Shown here one piece after another: positions 6,396 through 13,084 of a stretch of DNA of 17,773 nt. Both the position numbers and the translations under genes were made by a program. Below the pieces are notes generated by a model that saw only the letters and a list, made by a program, of their open reading frames with translations, did no database searches and was not told where the DNA came from. Source of the stretch: VBDM01 sp049663805 (lineage in GTDB: Bacteria > Pseudomonadota > Gammaproteobacteria > Burkholderiales > SG8-39). The stretch is from contig JBATEB010000297.1 in the NCBI GenBank assembly GCA_049663805.1, forward strand, positions 1-17,773. The letters run 5' to 3'. Positions within the stretch are counted from its first letter, which is position 1. Each line of letters opens with the position of its first letter.

Positions 6396-7805
6396 ATGAG
6401 TTTCTCCCGGACGGTGTTTTTATTCGCGGGCGCGCTCCTCGCCCACGCGGCGCTGGGGCGGGATGCCTCGCCGGAGGCCGGAGCCAGCCCGCCGCAGGTC
6501 GATCTCGCCCAGGCGTCGGATGCGGTGCCCCGCACACCTCTCAAGGAGCTGCTCGCGCGAGCGGACGGGCTTTCCCGGTCGGGTCGAAACGCGGAGGCCT
6601 ACGAGCTTCTCGCCGCCGCCGAAGACAGCCATATCGGCGCGATCGGATTCGACTACGCGCTCGGGCGCGCGGCGCTGGATGCCGGCCGTCCCGACAAGGC
6701 GACCCTCGCATTTGCCCGCGTTCTCGCGCTCGAACCGGAGCACGCGGGCGCGCGCATCGACCTGGGGCGGGCCTACCTCGCGCTCGGGGACTCCGCCCGC
6801 GCGCAGGCCACGTTCCGGGCCCTTTTGGCGAGCGATCCGCCCCCGGAAATTCGCGCGCAGCTCCTGGCGTTTCTCGACCTTGCCGATTCGTCCGCCGGCG
6901 TCGCGCTCGCCTCCGGGGGCGTCACCGCCCAGGGGTACCTCGCGGCCGTGGCGGGCCGGAGCAGCAACGTCAACCAGTCGCCGTCGCAGTCATCGATCTT
7001 CGTGCCCGCGCTGGGGTCGGACTTCCAGCTCGCCGACCAGAACGTGAGAAAACCGGACAGCTTTGCCGGAATCATGGGCGGCGTGGACTTTTCCCAACCC
7101 CTGGACGGCACCTACACTCTTGCTTTCGGGGGCGAATTCCTGGAACGACGCAATTTCCACGAATTCGCCTTCGACCTCGCAGGCGTCAACCTGTACGTGG
7201 GACTGGCCGCGGTCATGGGGCAGCACGCATGGAGGATTCAGCGGCAGGCGGGTCGCGATTACCTGGGCGGAAGTCCGAGCCGCGATCTCGACGCGCTCGC
7301 GTTCAACTATGTCGGTCTTATCGGCGACCCGACTCAGATCCTGGTTTCGGCCCAGGGAGGGCGGCTGCGCCACGTTCCCGAAGGGATCAGGATCTTCGAT
7401 GCCAACTATGTCACGCTCGGCGCGGGCGCGTCCCACAGAATAGACGAGCGCTCGACGGTTTTTGCCATGTTCCTGACAGGCAACCAGAACGACGTGGGCG
7501 GCAGCCCGAGCGGGGACAAGCGCGCGCTCGGACTGCGGACGGGGGCAGAGACGGCAGTGGGATCCAGGGTCAAGCTCGCGGGAACGGTGGCGGCGGAACG
7601 GGGGCGGTACGACGGGTTCGACACGGGTTTTCAGACCGAGCGCCGCGACCTGCGGTTCGCCTACGAGGCCGGAATCCAGTACGCGCTGCAGGCCGGCCTG
7701 TCGCTGCGTTTCAGCGTCTCGCACGTCGACCAGCGCTCCAATATCCCGATCTACAAATTCGGCCGGAGCGAGTGGTCGCTTATGCTGCGGCGCGATTTCC
7801 CATGA
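6396..7805 (+). CDS. TPR plus outer-membrane beta-barrel protein, SLAM/T11SS-like
   Basis: A 469-residue exported protein. Residues 1-21 are a Sec signal peptide (MSFSRTVFLFAGALLAHAAL). Residues 45-165 hold TPR-type helical repeats (AYELLAAAED, GFDYALGRAALDAGRPDKATLAFARVLALEP, GARIDLGRAYLALGD). From about 178 the sequence alternates as beta strands, opening with a GRSSNVNQSP motif and ending SNIPIYKFGRSEWSLMLRRDF, a pattern of DUF560 surface lipoprotein assembly modifiers (SLAM, type 11 secretion). Length and layout match SLAM proteins of about 490 residues. The start at ATG 6396 is chosen because it opens a signal peptide; the ribosome site is weak. The neighbour downstream is an exported FecR protein that may be its cargo. 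SLAM assignment is inference; a generic TPR barrel is the alternative. Confidence 0.78.
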   Translation: MSFSRTVFLFAGALLAHAALGRDASPEAGASPPQVDLAQASDAVPRTPLKELLARADGLSRSGRNAEAYELLAAAEDSHIGAIGFDYALGRAALDAGRPDKATLAFARVLALEPEHAGARIDLGRAYLALGDSARAQATFRALLASDPPPEIRAQLLAFLDLADSSAGVALASGGVTAQGYLAAVAGRSSNVNQSPSQSSIFVPALGSDFQLADQNVRKPDSFAGIMGGVDFSQPLDGTYTLAFGGEFLERRNFHEFAFDLAGVNLYVGLAAVMGQHAWRIQRQAGRDYLGGSPSRDLDALAFNYVGLIGDPTQILVSAQGGRLRHVPEGIRIFDANYVTLGAGASHRIDERSTVFAMFLTGNQNDVGGSPSGDKRALGLRTGAETAVGSRVKLAGTVAAERGRYDGFDTGFQTERRDLRFAYEAGIQYALQAGLSLRFSVSHVDQRSNIPIYKFGRSEWSLMLRRDFP

Positions 7806-7827
7806 GTGGCCGGCAGGATTTGGCACT

Positions 7828-7845
7828 CGGGCCTAGATAGGCCCG
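7828..7845. promoter_or_regulatory. Perfect inverted repeat upstream of FecR-domain gene
   Basis: CGGGCCTA and TAGGCCCG are perfect 8-base arms around GA. There is no T run after it, so it is a poor terminator for the barrel gene ending at 7805. Its centre (7836.5) is about 41.5 bases upstream of the start predicted from the GATAAT at 7866-7871, where an activator would sit. Operator is the preferred reading. Confidence 0.4.
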
Positions 7846-7865
7846 CCGCAGCATGTTTCTTGCTT

Positions 7866-7871
7866 GATAAT
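7866..7871 (+). promoter_or_regulatory. Putative -10 box for the FecR-domain gene
   Basis: GATAAT matches five of six bases of TATAAT, in an otherwise very GC-rich stretch. No -35 is recognisable 16-18 bases upstream; the inverted repeat at 7828-7845 occupies that place. The leader to the ATG at 7902 would be about 24 bases. Confidence 0.4.
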
Positions 7872-7901
7872 CGCAGGCGGATGCATCAACGGGAGGCTTC
7901 C

Positions 7902-9122
7902 ATGCTCAACATCAAGCGATTCGCAGGTCTTGCTGTCCTTTCTGCTTTCCTCGCTCAGGCGGGAGGGGCTCTCGCCGCCACCGCGGGCGTGTTTCAGTTC
8001 GTCGCGGGCGAGGTGCGGGTGGGACTCGCCGCCGGCAACGAGCGTCCCGCCGCCAAGGGGGCCTTGATCAGCGTCGGGGACACGGTCACCACCGCCAAGG
8101 CGAGCATGGCCCAGATCAAGATGGGCGACGGCGCCGTCATCGTCGTCCAGCCCGAGTCCCGGCTCACGGTCGCCGAATTCCGCTATGCCGGCACGGAGGA
8201 TGGGACCGAGAAGGTCAGGTTCCGGCTGGAGCAGGGAGGCTTCCGCTCGGTGACGGGCGCGATCGGCCATACCCACAAGGGCAACTATCTGATCGAGACC
8301 CCGATCGCGCATATCGGCGTGCGCGGGACCGACCATGAATCCTGGTATTTCCCTTCCCCGGTGTCGCTCGAGGGCGTCGCCACGGAAGCCGGGCTCTACA
8401 ACCGGGTCAACGTCGGGTTGACCTACATCCAGACCGCGAACGGGGAAGTCGCCGTGACGCCCAATCAGGTGGGCTACGTCGCCTCCGCGCTCGACCGCCC
8501 GCGCCTGCTCGATGCGATGCCCGATTTTTTCAACCGCTCCATCCAACCCGCGAGTGCGCGCCGGGGCGGTTCGCAGGGAGATCGCGGTCCTGAAGTCGCG
8601 GACGGGGAAAACCGCCGGGGCCTCGGCTGGGGGACGTGGCAAGGGGGGCTCGCGACCGCGAGTGCCCGCGCCGGCAACAGCGCGATGCCCGCCATCGTCG
8701 CCGCCAACCTGCCGGCCACTGCCCGGGCCGCGGCGTTTCCGCAGCAAGTGATCACCGCCACCTACAATTATGTTCCCGGCAGCGGCGCGGTCATCGGCAC
8801 GGCCTCGCCCGGCGGAACGATCAACGCGCTCTCGGTCGGGGTCAACCTGACCACGCAGAGAATCTCGAGTTACTCCCTCGACGCGAGCGTCGGGTCGCAG
8901 AACTGGACCGGATACGGCAGGGGAACGATCAACCAGTTCATGGACCCGGCGGGAATCATGATCCGCGGAAACTGCTCGGGTTGCGTCTCGAGCAGCGCCG
9001 CTTCCCCGGGCGCGACGGGGTCCGCCACCGGCGGATTCGCGGGGAGCCAGATGAACACCTCCTTCAGCATGACCTCGGCGCAGCAGCAATCGATGTCCGG
9101 CACCGGTCTCCTCGCCCGGTAA
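7902..9122 (+). CDS. Exported FecR-domain protein with C-terminal barrel-like domain
   Basis: A 406-residue secreted protein. Residues 1-26 are a Sec signal peptide ending ALA with no lipobox. Residues 28-145 are a FecR-type domain: GVFQFVAGEVRV, ISVGDTVTTAKASMAQIKMGDGA, then YLIETPIAHIGVRGTDHE. Residues 205-280 are low-complexity linker. Residues 283-406 are Gly/Ser/Thr-rich with alternating strand patterns (TATYNYVPGSG, NWTGYGRGTI, GGFAGSQMNTSFSM), with Cys358 and Cys361 spaced CxxC, recalling the C-terminal barrel of TbpB-like cargo and of other exported FecR proteins. The start is set by GGGAGG at 7891-7896, five bases before the ATG. It is not an anti-sigma FecR: it has no cytoplasmic domain or adjacent sigma factor. 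It lies between the barrel channel and a receiver gene. Confidence 0.82.
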   Translation: MLNIKRFAGLAVLSAFLAQAGGALAATAGVFQFVAGEVRVGLAAGNERPAAKGALISVGDTVTTAKASMAQIKMGDGAVIVVQPESRLTVAEFRYAGTEDGTEKVRFRLEQGGFRSVTGAIGHTHKGNYLIETPIAHIGVRGTDHESWYFPSPVSLEGVATEAGLYNRVNVGLTYIQTANGEVAVTPNQVGYVASALDRPRLLDAMPDFFNRSIQPASARRGGSQGDRGPEVADGENRRGLGWGTWQGGLATASARAGNSAMPAIVAANLPATARAAAFPQQVITATYNYVPGSGAVIGTASPGGTINALSVGVNLTTQRISSYSLDASVGSQNWTGYGRGTINQFMDPAGIMIRGNCSGCVSSSAASPGATGSATGGFAGSQMNTSFSMTSAQQQSMSGTGLLAR

Positions 9123-9134
9123 CGCCGCGCCTGG

Positions 9135-9545
9135 ATGCCGACGCTCGGGAGGCGTCACCGCGTCCTCATCATCGACGACCAGGAGCCCATGCGGCTGCTG
9201 CTCGCGCAGTTCGTCGGGCAGGATCTCGGGGCCGAGGTGACGCTGGCGGGGACTTGCGAGGGCGCTCTGCGCTTCCTCGGGGAAAACACCTACGACGTCA
9301 TCCTGCTCGACCTGCTGATGCCGGGAATCGGAGGGATCGAGGTCCTCAAGCGCGTCCGCGCCGAGTCGGCGAACCAGTCCACGCCGGTGATCCTCGTGAC
9401 CGTGCTGGCTCAGGCGCAGTCCGCCGACGAGCGCATCTCGCCCGCGCGCGCCAGGGCGCTTGGCGCGAATGACCTGGTTTCCAAGCCGGTCAACCGCAAG
9501 ACCCTGATCGCCGCAATAAAGGCGCAACTCCGCGCCGCGGGCTGA
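9135..9545 (+). CDS. Stand-alone response regulator receiver
   Basis: A 136-residue single receiver domain. The acidic pocket is Asp14 and Asp15, the phosphoacceptor is Asp59 (VILLDLLMP), Thr89 is the switch residue, and Lys117 is in LVSKPVN. The stretch from Thr89 to Lys117 is about six residues longer than in CheY (LAQAQSADERISPARARALGA), an insertion in the beta4-alpha4 region. No output domain follows. It begins 12 bases after the FecR-domain gene without an obvious ribosome site, which suggests translational coupling and a shared transcript. It converges on the binding-protein gene at 9583. Probable role: terminal receiver of the CHASE2 kinase/HPt relay, acting by protein contact; this is inferred from context. 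Confidence 0.87.
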   Translation: MPTLGRRHRVLIIDDQEPMRLLLAQFVGQDLGAEVTLAGTCEGALRFLGENTYDVILLDLLMPGIGGIEVLKRVRAESANQSTPVILVTVLAQAQSADERISPARARALGANDLVSKPVNRKTLIAAIKAQLRAAG

Positions 9546-9582
9546 CCCGGCGGCGCACCGACCCCCAAGACGGCCGGAGGCT

Positions 9583-10455
9583 TCAGCCGACGACCAGCGC
9601 CCCGTGCTGGCTCTGGCCCTCGGTCATTCCCCGCGCCTTCATCCAGTCGTAGGCGCGATTGAACAGGGTCGCGTCGTAATAATCGACGTGCTTGTAGTGC
9701 ACGAACGCCTTGAGCAGTTCGTGCGGTTTCAGGGCGCCTTTCGCGGCCGCGGCGACGTGGTGCGCGTACTTGTAGAAATCGGCGTTGATGAGATCGACCG
9801 CTTGGTTCTCGGCGTCGTAGTAGGCGCGGCGTTCTTCCGGCGCCAGCTCGGGCGCCACCACTTCCCCGCCCCGGTAGAACGATGCGGCGATGAGGTGCGC
9901 GCCTTCCTTGAGCCCCAGGCTGATGAAAGGCTCCATTACCGTCACCGCCCCGTAGCTGCCGTTCTTCAGGCCTTCCCAGCGTTTTTGCGGCAGCCCGCCC
10001 TGCTGGATCTTGACGTGCTCCCGCCCGACCGCGCTCTCGAGCATCTGCAGGGTCGTGAAATGCGAGCCGGTCCACTCCTGCACCACCACGGGGACGTCCG
10101 CCATGTCGCGCGGGGTCTGCAGCTTCTCGTCGAAGGTGAGGATCGCCTGCGCCGCGACTGCGGCGCGCAGCGCCGCAATGTTGCCGCCGCGCTTGCCGCG
10201 CTCGATGCGGTCGATGCTCGCCCATTCGCAGACGTTGTAGCTGTCGGCCGAGCCGCATTCGAAGAGCTCTTCCTTGAGACGCGAGAAAACCGGCTTGTCC
10301 GCGGTGTCCCGCTCGCGGTCGGCATAGGTTGCCGTGAAGCGGACCTCGAGTCCCGCTCTGGAAAACAACCCCTCCTCGATGCCGACGATCACCGGCAGAT
10401 CGAAGACCGGATTGTTGGGCGCGATCCTGACGCTCGCCCTGTTCGCTGCTGTCAT
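9583..10455 (-). CDS. Cytoplasmic NMT1/SsuA-like substrate-binding-type protein
   Basis: A 290-residue protein resembling periplasmic binding proteins of the nitrate/sulfonate/taurine (NMT1/THI5-like) group: IAPNNPVFDLPVIVGIEEGLFSRAGLEVRF at the N terminus, then LEEL-type segments, VVVQEWTGSHFTTLQMLE, and YGAVTVMEPFISLGLKEGAHL, with a helical C-terminal lobe. It has no signal peptide: the chain starts MTAANRASVRIAPNNP directly in the first beta strand, so it is probably cytoplasmic. GAGGAGA lies just upstream of the ATG, so the start is firm. No permease or ATPase gene is adjacent. It may be an enzyme or small-molecule sensor using this fold rather than a transport component. It is divergent from the small gene at 10611. 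Confidence 0.72.
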   Translation of the reverse strand: MTAANRASVRIAPNNPVFDLPVIVGIEEGLFSRAGLEVRFTATYADRERDTADKPVFSRLKEELFECGSADSYNVCEWASIDRIERGKRGGNIAALRAAVAAQAILTFDEKLQTPRDMADVPVVVQEWTGSHFTTLQMLESAVGREHVKIQQGGLPQKRWEGLKNGSYGAVTVMEPFISLGLKEGAHLIAASFYRGGEVVAPELAPEERRAYYDAENQAVDLINADFYKYAHHVAAAAKGALKPHELLKAFVHYKHVDYYDATLFNRAYDWMKARGMTEGQSQHGALVVG

Positions 10456-10505
10456 GGAGGTCTCCTCGTGGGGTCATTCCGTCGCGAAACCCGCAGAGCA
10501 TACCC

Positions 10506-10520
10506 CGGCCGGACCGGCCG
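10506..10520. repeat. Perfect inverted repeat in a divergent gap
   Basis: CGGCCGG and CCGGCCG are perfect 7-base arms about a single A. It lies 51 bases upstream of the minus-strand binding-protein gene and 91 bases upstream of the small gene at 10611. It could be an operator, but in DNA this GC-rich such repeats arise readily. Confidence 0.25.
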
Positions 10521-10610
10521 CCGCAACGGATGGGCGCCCGCTGCGCGAATACGGCCCCGGCGTCTGCGGCATTCGGAGTAGCATGGCGTTTTCCCCTGGA
10601 GAACATCGCC

Positions 10611-10868
10611 ATGTCCTCCGCAAGTCAGCCGGTCCGGCGTCCCCTCGACGAGCTCGCGGCGGCGATTTACGTGGAGCTGGTCGGCAGGGCGTTCCTCCGG
10701 GTCGAAAATGAGGCGGTGATCAAGCCGGAGGCTGCGGTTCTCGCCAGGCTCAGTTATCAACTGGCGGCCGCATTCAAGACGGTCGAGAAGGCGGCGCAGG
10801 CGGCTTCCGGCCCGCAAAACGTCGGCTATGACGTTCAGGTCGGCGATCTCGCCGGCTGGAAGGGGTAG
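10611..10868 (+). CDS. Small hypothetical protein (85 residues)
   Basis: I do not recognise this protein. It is predicted to be almost entirely helical (DELAAAIYVELVGRAFL, AAVLARLSYQLAAAFKTVEKAAQAA), soluble, with no cysteine, signal peptide or membrane helix. The ATG at 10611 is preceded by TGGAGA at a usable distance; an earlier in-frame ATG at 10530 would add 27 residues of poor protein-like composition. It is divergent from the binding-protein gene and is followed by a 217-base gap. Codon use is like its neighbours, which supports a real gene. Confidence 0.6.
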   Translation: MSSASQPVRRPLDELAAAIYVELVGRAFLRVENEAVIKPEAAVLARLSYQLAAAFKTVEKAAQAASGPQNVGYDVQVGDLAGWKG

Positions 10869-10917
10869 CCGGGATCTGCGCCGGGTCGGTCGCGGCGCGC
10901 CCGATACCCGGACTGTG

Positions 10918-10938
10918 CAGGGGTAACTCCTGTATAGT
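10918..10938 (+). promoter_or_regulatory. Candidate promoter with an imperfect dyad, upstream of 11086
   Basis: TATAGT at 10933-10938 matches TATAAT at five of six bases. Directly before it, 10918-10932 is an imperfect dyad (CAGGGGTAACTCCTG, six of seven pairs). The -35 is weak. A start near 10945 would leave a leader of about 140 bases before 11086, in which I see only an imperfect GGAAGG/CCTTTCC stem and no riboswitch I recognise. Confidence 0.35.
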
Positions 10939-11085
10939 GGGTCACGGTTGGTTCGCGTCGTCCGGTCTGCGAGTCCCCCATTTCGCGGTTCCTCTCAAGC
11001 TCCCCGAATTTTTCCAGAAGGTCGTCGGCCTGAACCGGGTCGGAAGGCGAAGTCCTTTCCAGGCCGATTGCGGGAGTACCCTCTC

Positions 11086-11370
11086 ATGTCTGCAACCCAT
11101 GTGCCGTGGGCAATCCGGGTTTCGCGGGTCGATTCCGGCGACGCGCTGAACCGCCTCATGGACGACTGGTATCACGGCGTCCGGGCGGACCGGGGCCTGC
11201 ACGCCGCGGTCGGATTCGATTCCCACATGGAGCGCCGGGATTGGGACGGCGCCAAACACAGCATCGAGCGGACCTATGGTCGTTCCAGCCGCGAGCACCA
11301 GCAGACGCTGGATACGCTCGCCGCCGCGATCCAGGGCAGAAGAATATTTGCGCCCGGCCCCGCCCGCTAG
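11086..11370 (+). CDS. Small hypothetical protein (94 residues)
   Basis: I do not recognise this protein. It is hydrophilic, with a short strand-like start (WAIRVSRVDSGDALNRLMDDWY) and a helical C-terminal half (REHQQTLDTLAAAIQG), and has no membrane helix or cysteine. The ATG at 11086 has GGGAG at 11072-11076, a good spacing; upstream in-frame starts would add an unlikely Arg/Pro-rich extension. The stop is only 6 bases before the next start, so it is probably co-transcribed with the zinc-ribbon membrane protein. Confidence 0.6.
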   Translation: MSATHVPWAIRVSRVDSGDALNRLMDDWYHGVRADRGLHAAVGFDSHMERRDWDGAKHSIERTYGRSSREHQQTLDTLAAAIQGRRIFAPGPAR

Positions 11371-11376
11371 AAATCG

Positions 11377-11778
11377 ATGTTGAACGAGGAAACGGCCGAA
11401 GGCCTGAGCGTGGAACCCGCCGACCCGGGTATCGACCGGGAACGGCAGAACCGCTCCGATGGCGCCGCTCCGGACGAAGCATGGCGCGATCTGCGGCGCC
11501 GGTTTCGCCTCCTCTGGATCCTGCTGCTGGCGAGCCTTCCGGGCACTTTCGTTCCCGCCCTGCTGCTCGGCGGCCTGATCTCACCGAAAGCCGCGCTGGC
11601 CGTGATCGCTCTCCTCTGGGCGGTGGCGATCGCGCGGGCAGGCTGGCACATCGCGCGCTTCGCGTGTCCGCGTTGCGGCCTCGCGTTTTTCGAAAGCTGG
11701 ATCTTCCTCAAGCTGCTGAGGGATCGTTGCGCTCACTGCGAACTGCCGCGGAACGCGGTGGACCTCACGCCCTCCTGA
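11377..11778 (+). CDS. Membrane protein with C-terminal zinc ribbon
   Basis: A 133-residue protein of no family I can name. Residues 1-40 are acidic and soluble; two transmembrane helices span about 44-66 and 70-92; residues 97-121 carry CPRCG and CAHCE, that is CxxC, 17 residues, CxxC, a zinc-ribbon or rubredoxin-like metal site on the cytoplasmic side if the N terminus is inside. The gene starts 6 bases after the 11086 gene and lacks a clear ribosome site, suggesting coupling. It converges on the CoA-transferase with 35 bases between. The zinc site is seen directly; a role as a membrane-anchored binding protein is only a guess. Confidence 0.7.
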   Translation: MLNEETAEGLSVEPADPGIDRERQNRSDGAAPDEAWRDLRRRFRLLWILLLASLPGTFVPALLLGGLISPKAALAVIALLWAVAIARAGWHIARFACPRCGLAFFESWIFLKLLRDRCAHCELPRNAVDLTPS

Positions 11779-11813
11779 ACGCCGGGACGCGGCGGTGTGC
11801 CCCGCGCAAACGC

Positions 11814-12992
11814 TCAGATTGCCTTCGCCTCGCGCAAGCTCGCGATCTCCTCCGCCGGAACGCCGATCTCCGCGAGGATGGCATCGGTGTGCTCGCCCAG
11901 GGCGGGCACGGCGCCCATGCGCGCCTCGCTGCCGGCGATGCCCGGCGGCAGCAGTGCGGGGACAGGTCCGGCGGAGGTGTCGACCGTGCACCAGCGGCCG
12001 CGCGCGCGAAGCTGCGGATGCTCCCAGACCTCGCGCATGTCGTTGACGCGGGCGTTGGCGATCTGCGCCGCGTCCAGGCGCCGCACCAGTTCCTCCGCCG
12101 TCACGCGGGAGAAGGCATCGGCGATGATCGGCTCGAGCAGCTCACGCGCGGCGGCGCGCTTGGACACGCTCGAGAAGCGTGCGTCGTTCGCAAGCCCGGG
12201 GCGGGCGAGCACCTTGTCGCAGAACGCCGCCCATTCGCGCTCGTTCTGGATGCCGAGCATCACGGTCCTCCCGTCCCCGGCCGCGAACGGCCCGTAGGGA
12301 TAGATCGTCGCGTGGCGGGCGCCGGTGCGCTCCGGCGCCGCGGCGCCTTCGAAGGCATAGTAAAAGGGGTAGCCCATCCACTCGGTGAGCGACTCGAGCA
12401 TCGAGACGTCGATCCGCCGCCCGCGGCCGGTCTTTTGCCGCTCGATGAGCGCGGCGAGGATGTTGGCGTAGGCGTACATTCCGGCCGCGATGTCGGCGAT
12501 GGAAATGCCGGCTTTCGCGGGCTCGTCTTTCGTTCCCGTCACCGAGAGGAATCCCGCCTCGCCCTGGATGAGGAGGTCGTAGGCCTTCTTGTCGCGGTAC
12601 GGGCCGTCCGCGCCGTAGCCCGAGATGTCGCACGCGATGAGCGCCGGCTTCTCGGCCGAGAGCGACTCGTGCGCGAGGCCGAGACGCGCCGCCGCGCCCG
12701 GAGCGAGATTCTGCACCAGCACGTCGGCGCGCTCGAGCACGAGGCGTCTGAGGATTGCCTGCGCCCGAGGGTGCTTCAGGTCGAGCGCCAGGCTTTCCTT
12801 GCCGCGGTTGGTCCAGACGAAATGCGAGGCGAGGCCGCGCACCCGCTCGTCGTAGCCGCGCGCGAAATCGCCCGTCCCGGGGCGCTCGACCTTGATCACG
12901 CGCGCGCCCAGGTCGGCGAGATGGCGCGTGGCGAGCGGCGCCGCGATCGCGTGTTCGAGCGTGACGACGGTGATGCCTGAGAGTGGCTGCAT
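11814..12992 (-). CDS. CaiB/BaiF family (class III) CoA-transferase
   Basis: A 392-residue cytoplasmic enzyme of the class III family, which moves CoA between carboxylic acids through an aspartyl-CoA intermediate. N-terminal MQPLSGITVVTLEHAIAAP leads into the Rossmann-like part (LADLGARVIKVERPGTGDFAR); FVWTNRGKESLALDLK and ADVLVQN are typical; the catalytic Asp139 lies in GPYRDKKAYDLLIQGEAG; the C-terminal region has HPQLRARGRW and LGEHTDAILAEIG. The ATG at 12992 is preferred to one 14 codons upstream because homologs begin with the short PLSGIxV segment. The acid substrate cannot be read from the sequence; formyl-CoA, succinyl-CoA or mesaconyl-type donors are all possible. It lies 92 bases downstream of glnS on the same strand and may be read through. 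Confidence 0.92.
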   Translation of the reverse strand: MQPLSGITVVTLEHAIAAPLATRHLADLGARVIKVERPGTGDFARGYDERVRGLASHFVWTNRGKESLALDLKHPRAQAILRRLVLERADVLVQNLAPGAAARLGLAHESLSAEKPALIACDISGYGADGPYRDKKAYDLLIQGEAGFLSVTGTKDEPAKAGISIADIAAGMYAYANILAALIERQKTGRGRRIDVSMLESLTEWMGYPFYYAFEGAAAPERTGARHATIYPYGPFAAGDGRTVMLGIQNEREWAAFCDKVLARPGLANDARFSSVSKRAAARELLEPIIADAFSRVTAEELVRRLDAAQIANARVNDMREVWEHPQLRARGRWCTVDTSAGPVPALLPPGIAGSEARMGAVPALGEHTDAILAEIGVPAEEIASLREAKAI

Positions 12993-13084
12993 GGGCGCGA
13001 AATTACCGGGACTTTGCGGAAGTGGATCGACCAAAGTAAGCTAGATCCGGCAGGCCCGGCCCTTTCGGAGTTGGATTCGGCCGG

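Noticed and set aside
7821..7840. TGGCAC as a sigma-54 -24 element
   Set aside because: The required GC at the -12 position is absent at the correct spacing.
7902..9122. Classical FecR anti-sigma factor
   Set aside because: The protein starts with a cleavable signal peptide, has no cytoplasmic anti-sigma domain, and no ECF sigma or TonB receptor gene is nearby.
7833..9527. Long minus-strand open frame (564 codons) opposite the FecR and receiver genes
   Set aside because: Arg/Gly/Asp/His-rich shadow of GC-rich coding DNA; the opposite strand has clear signal peptide, FecR and receiver motifs.
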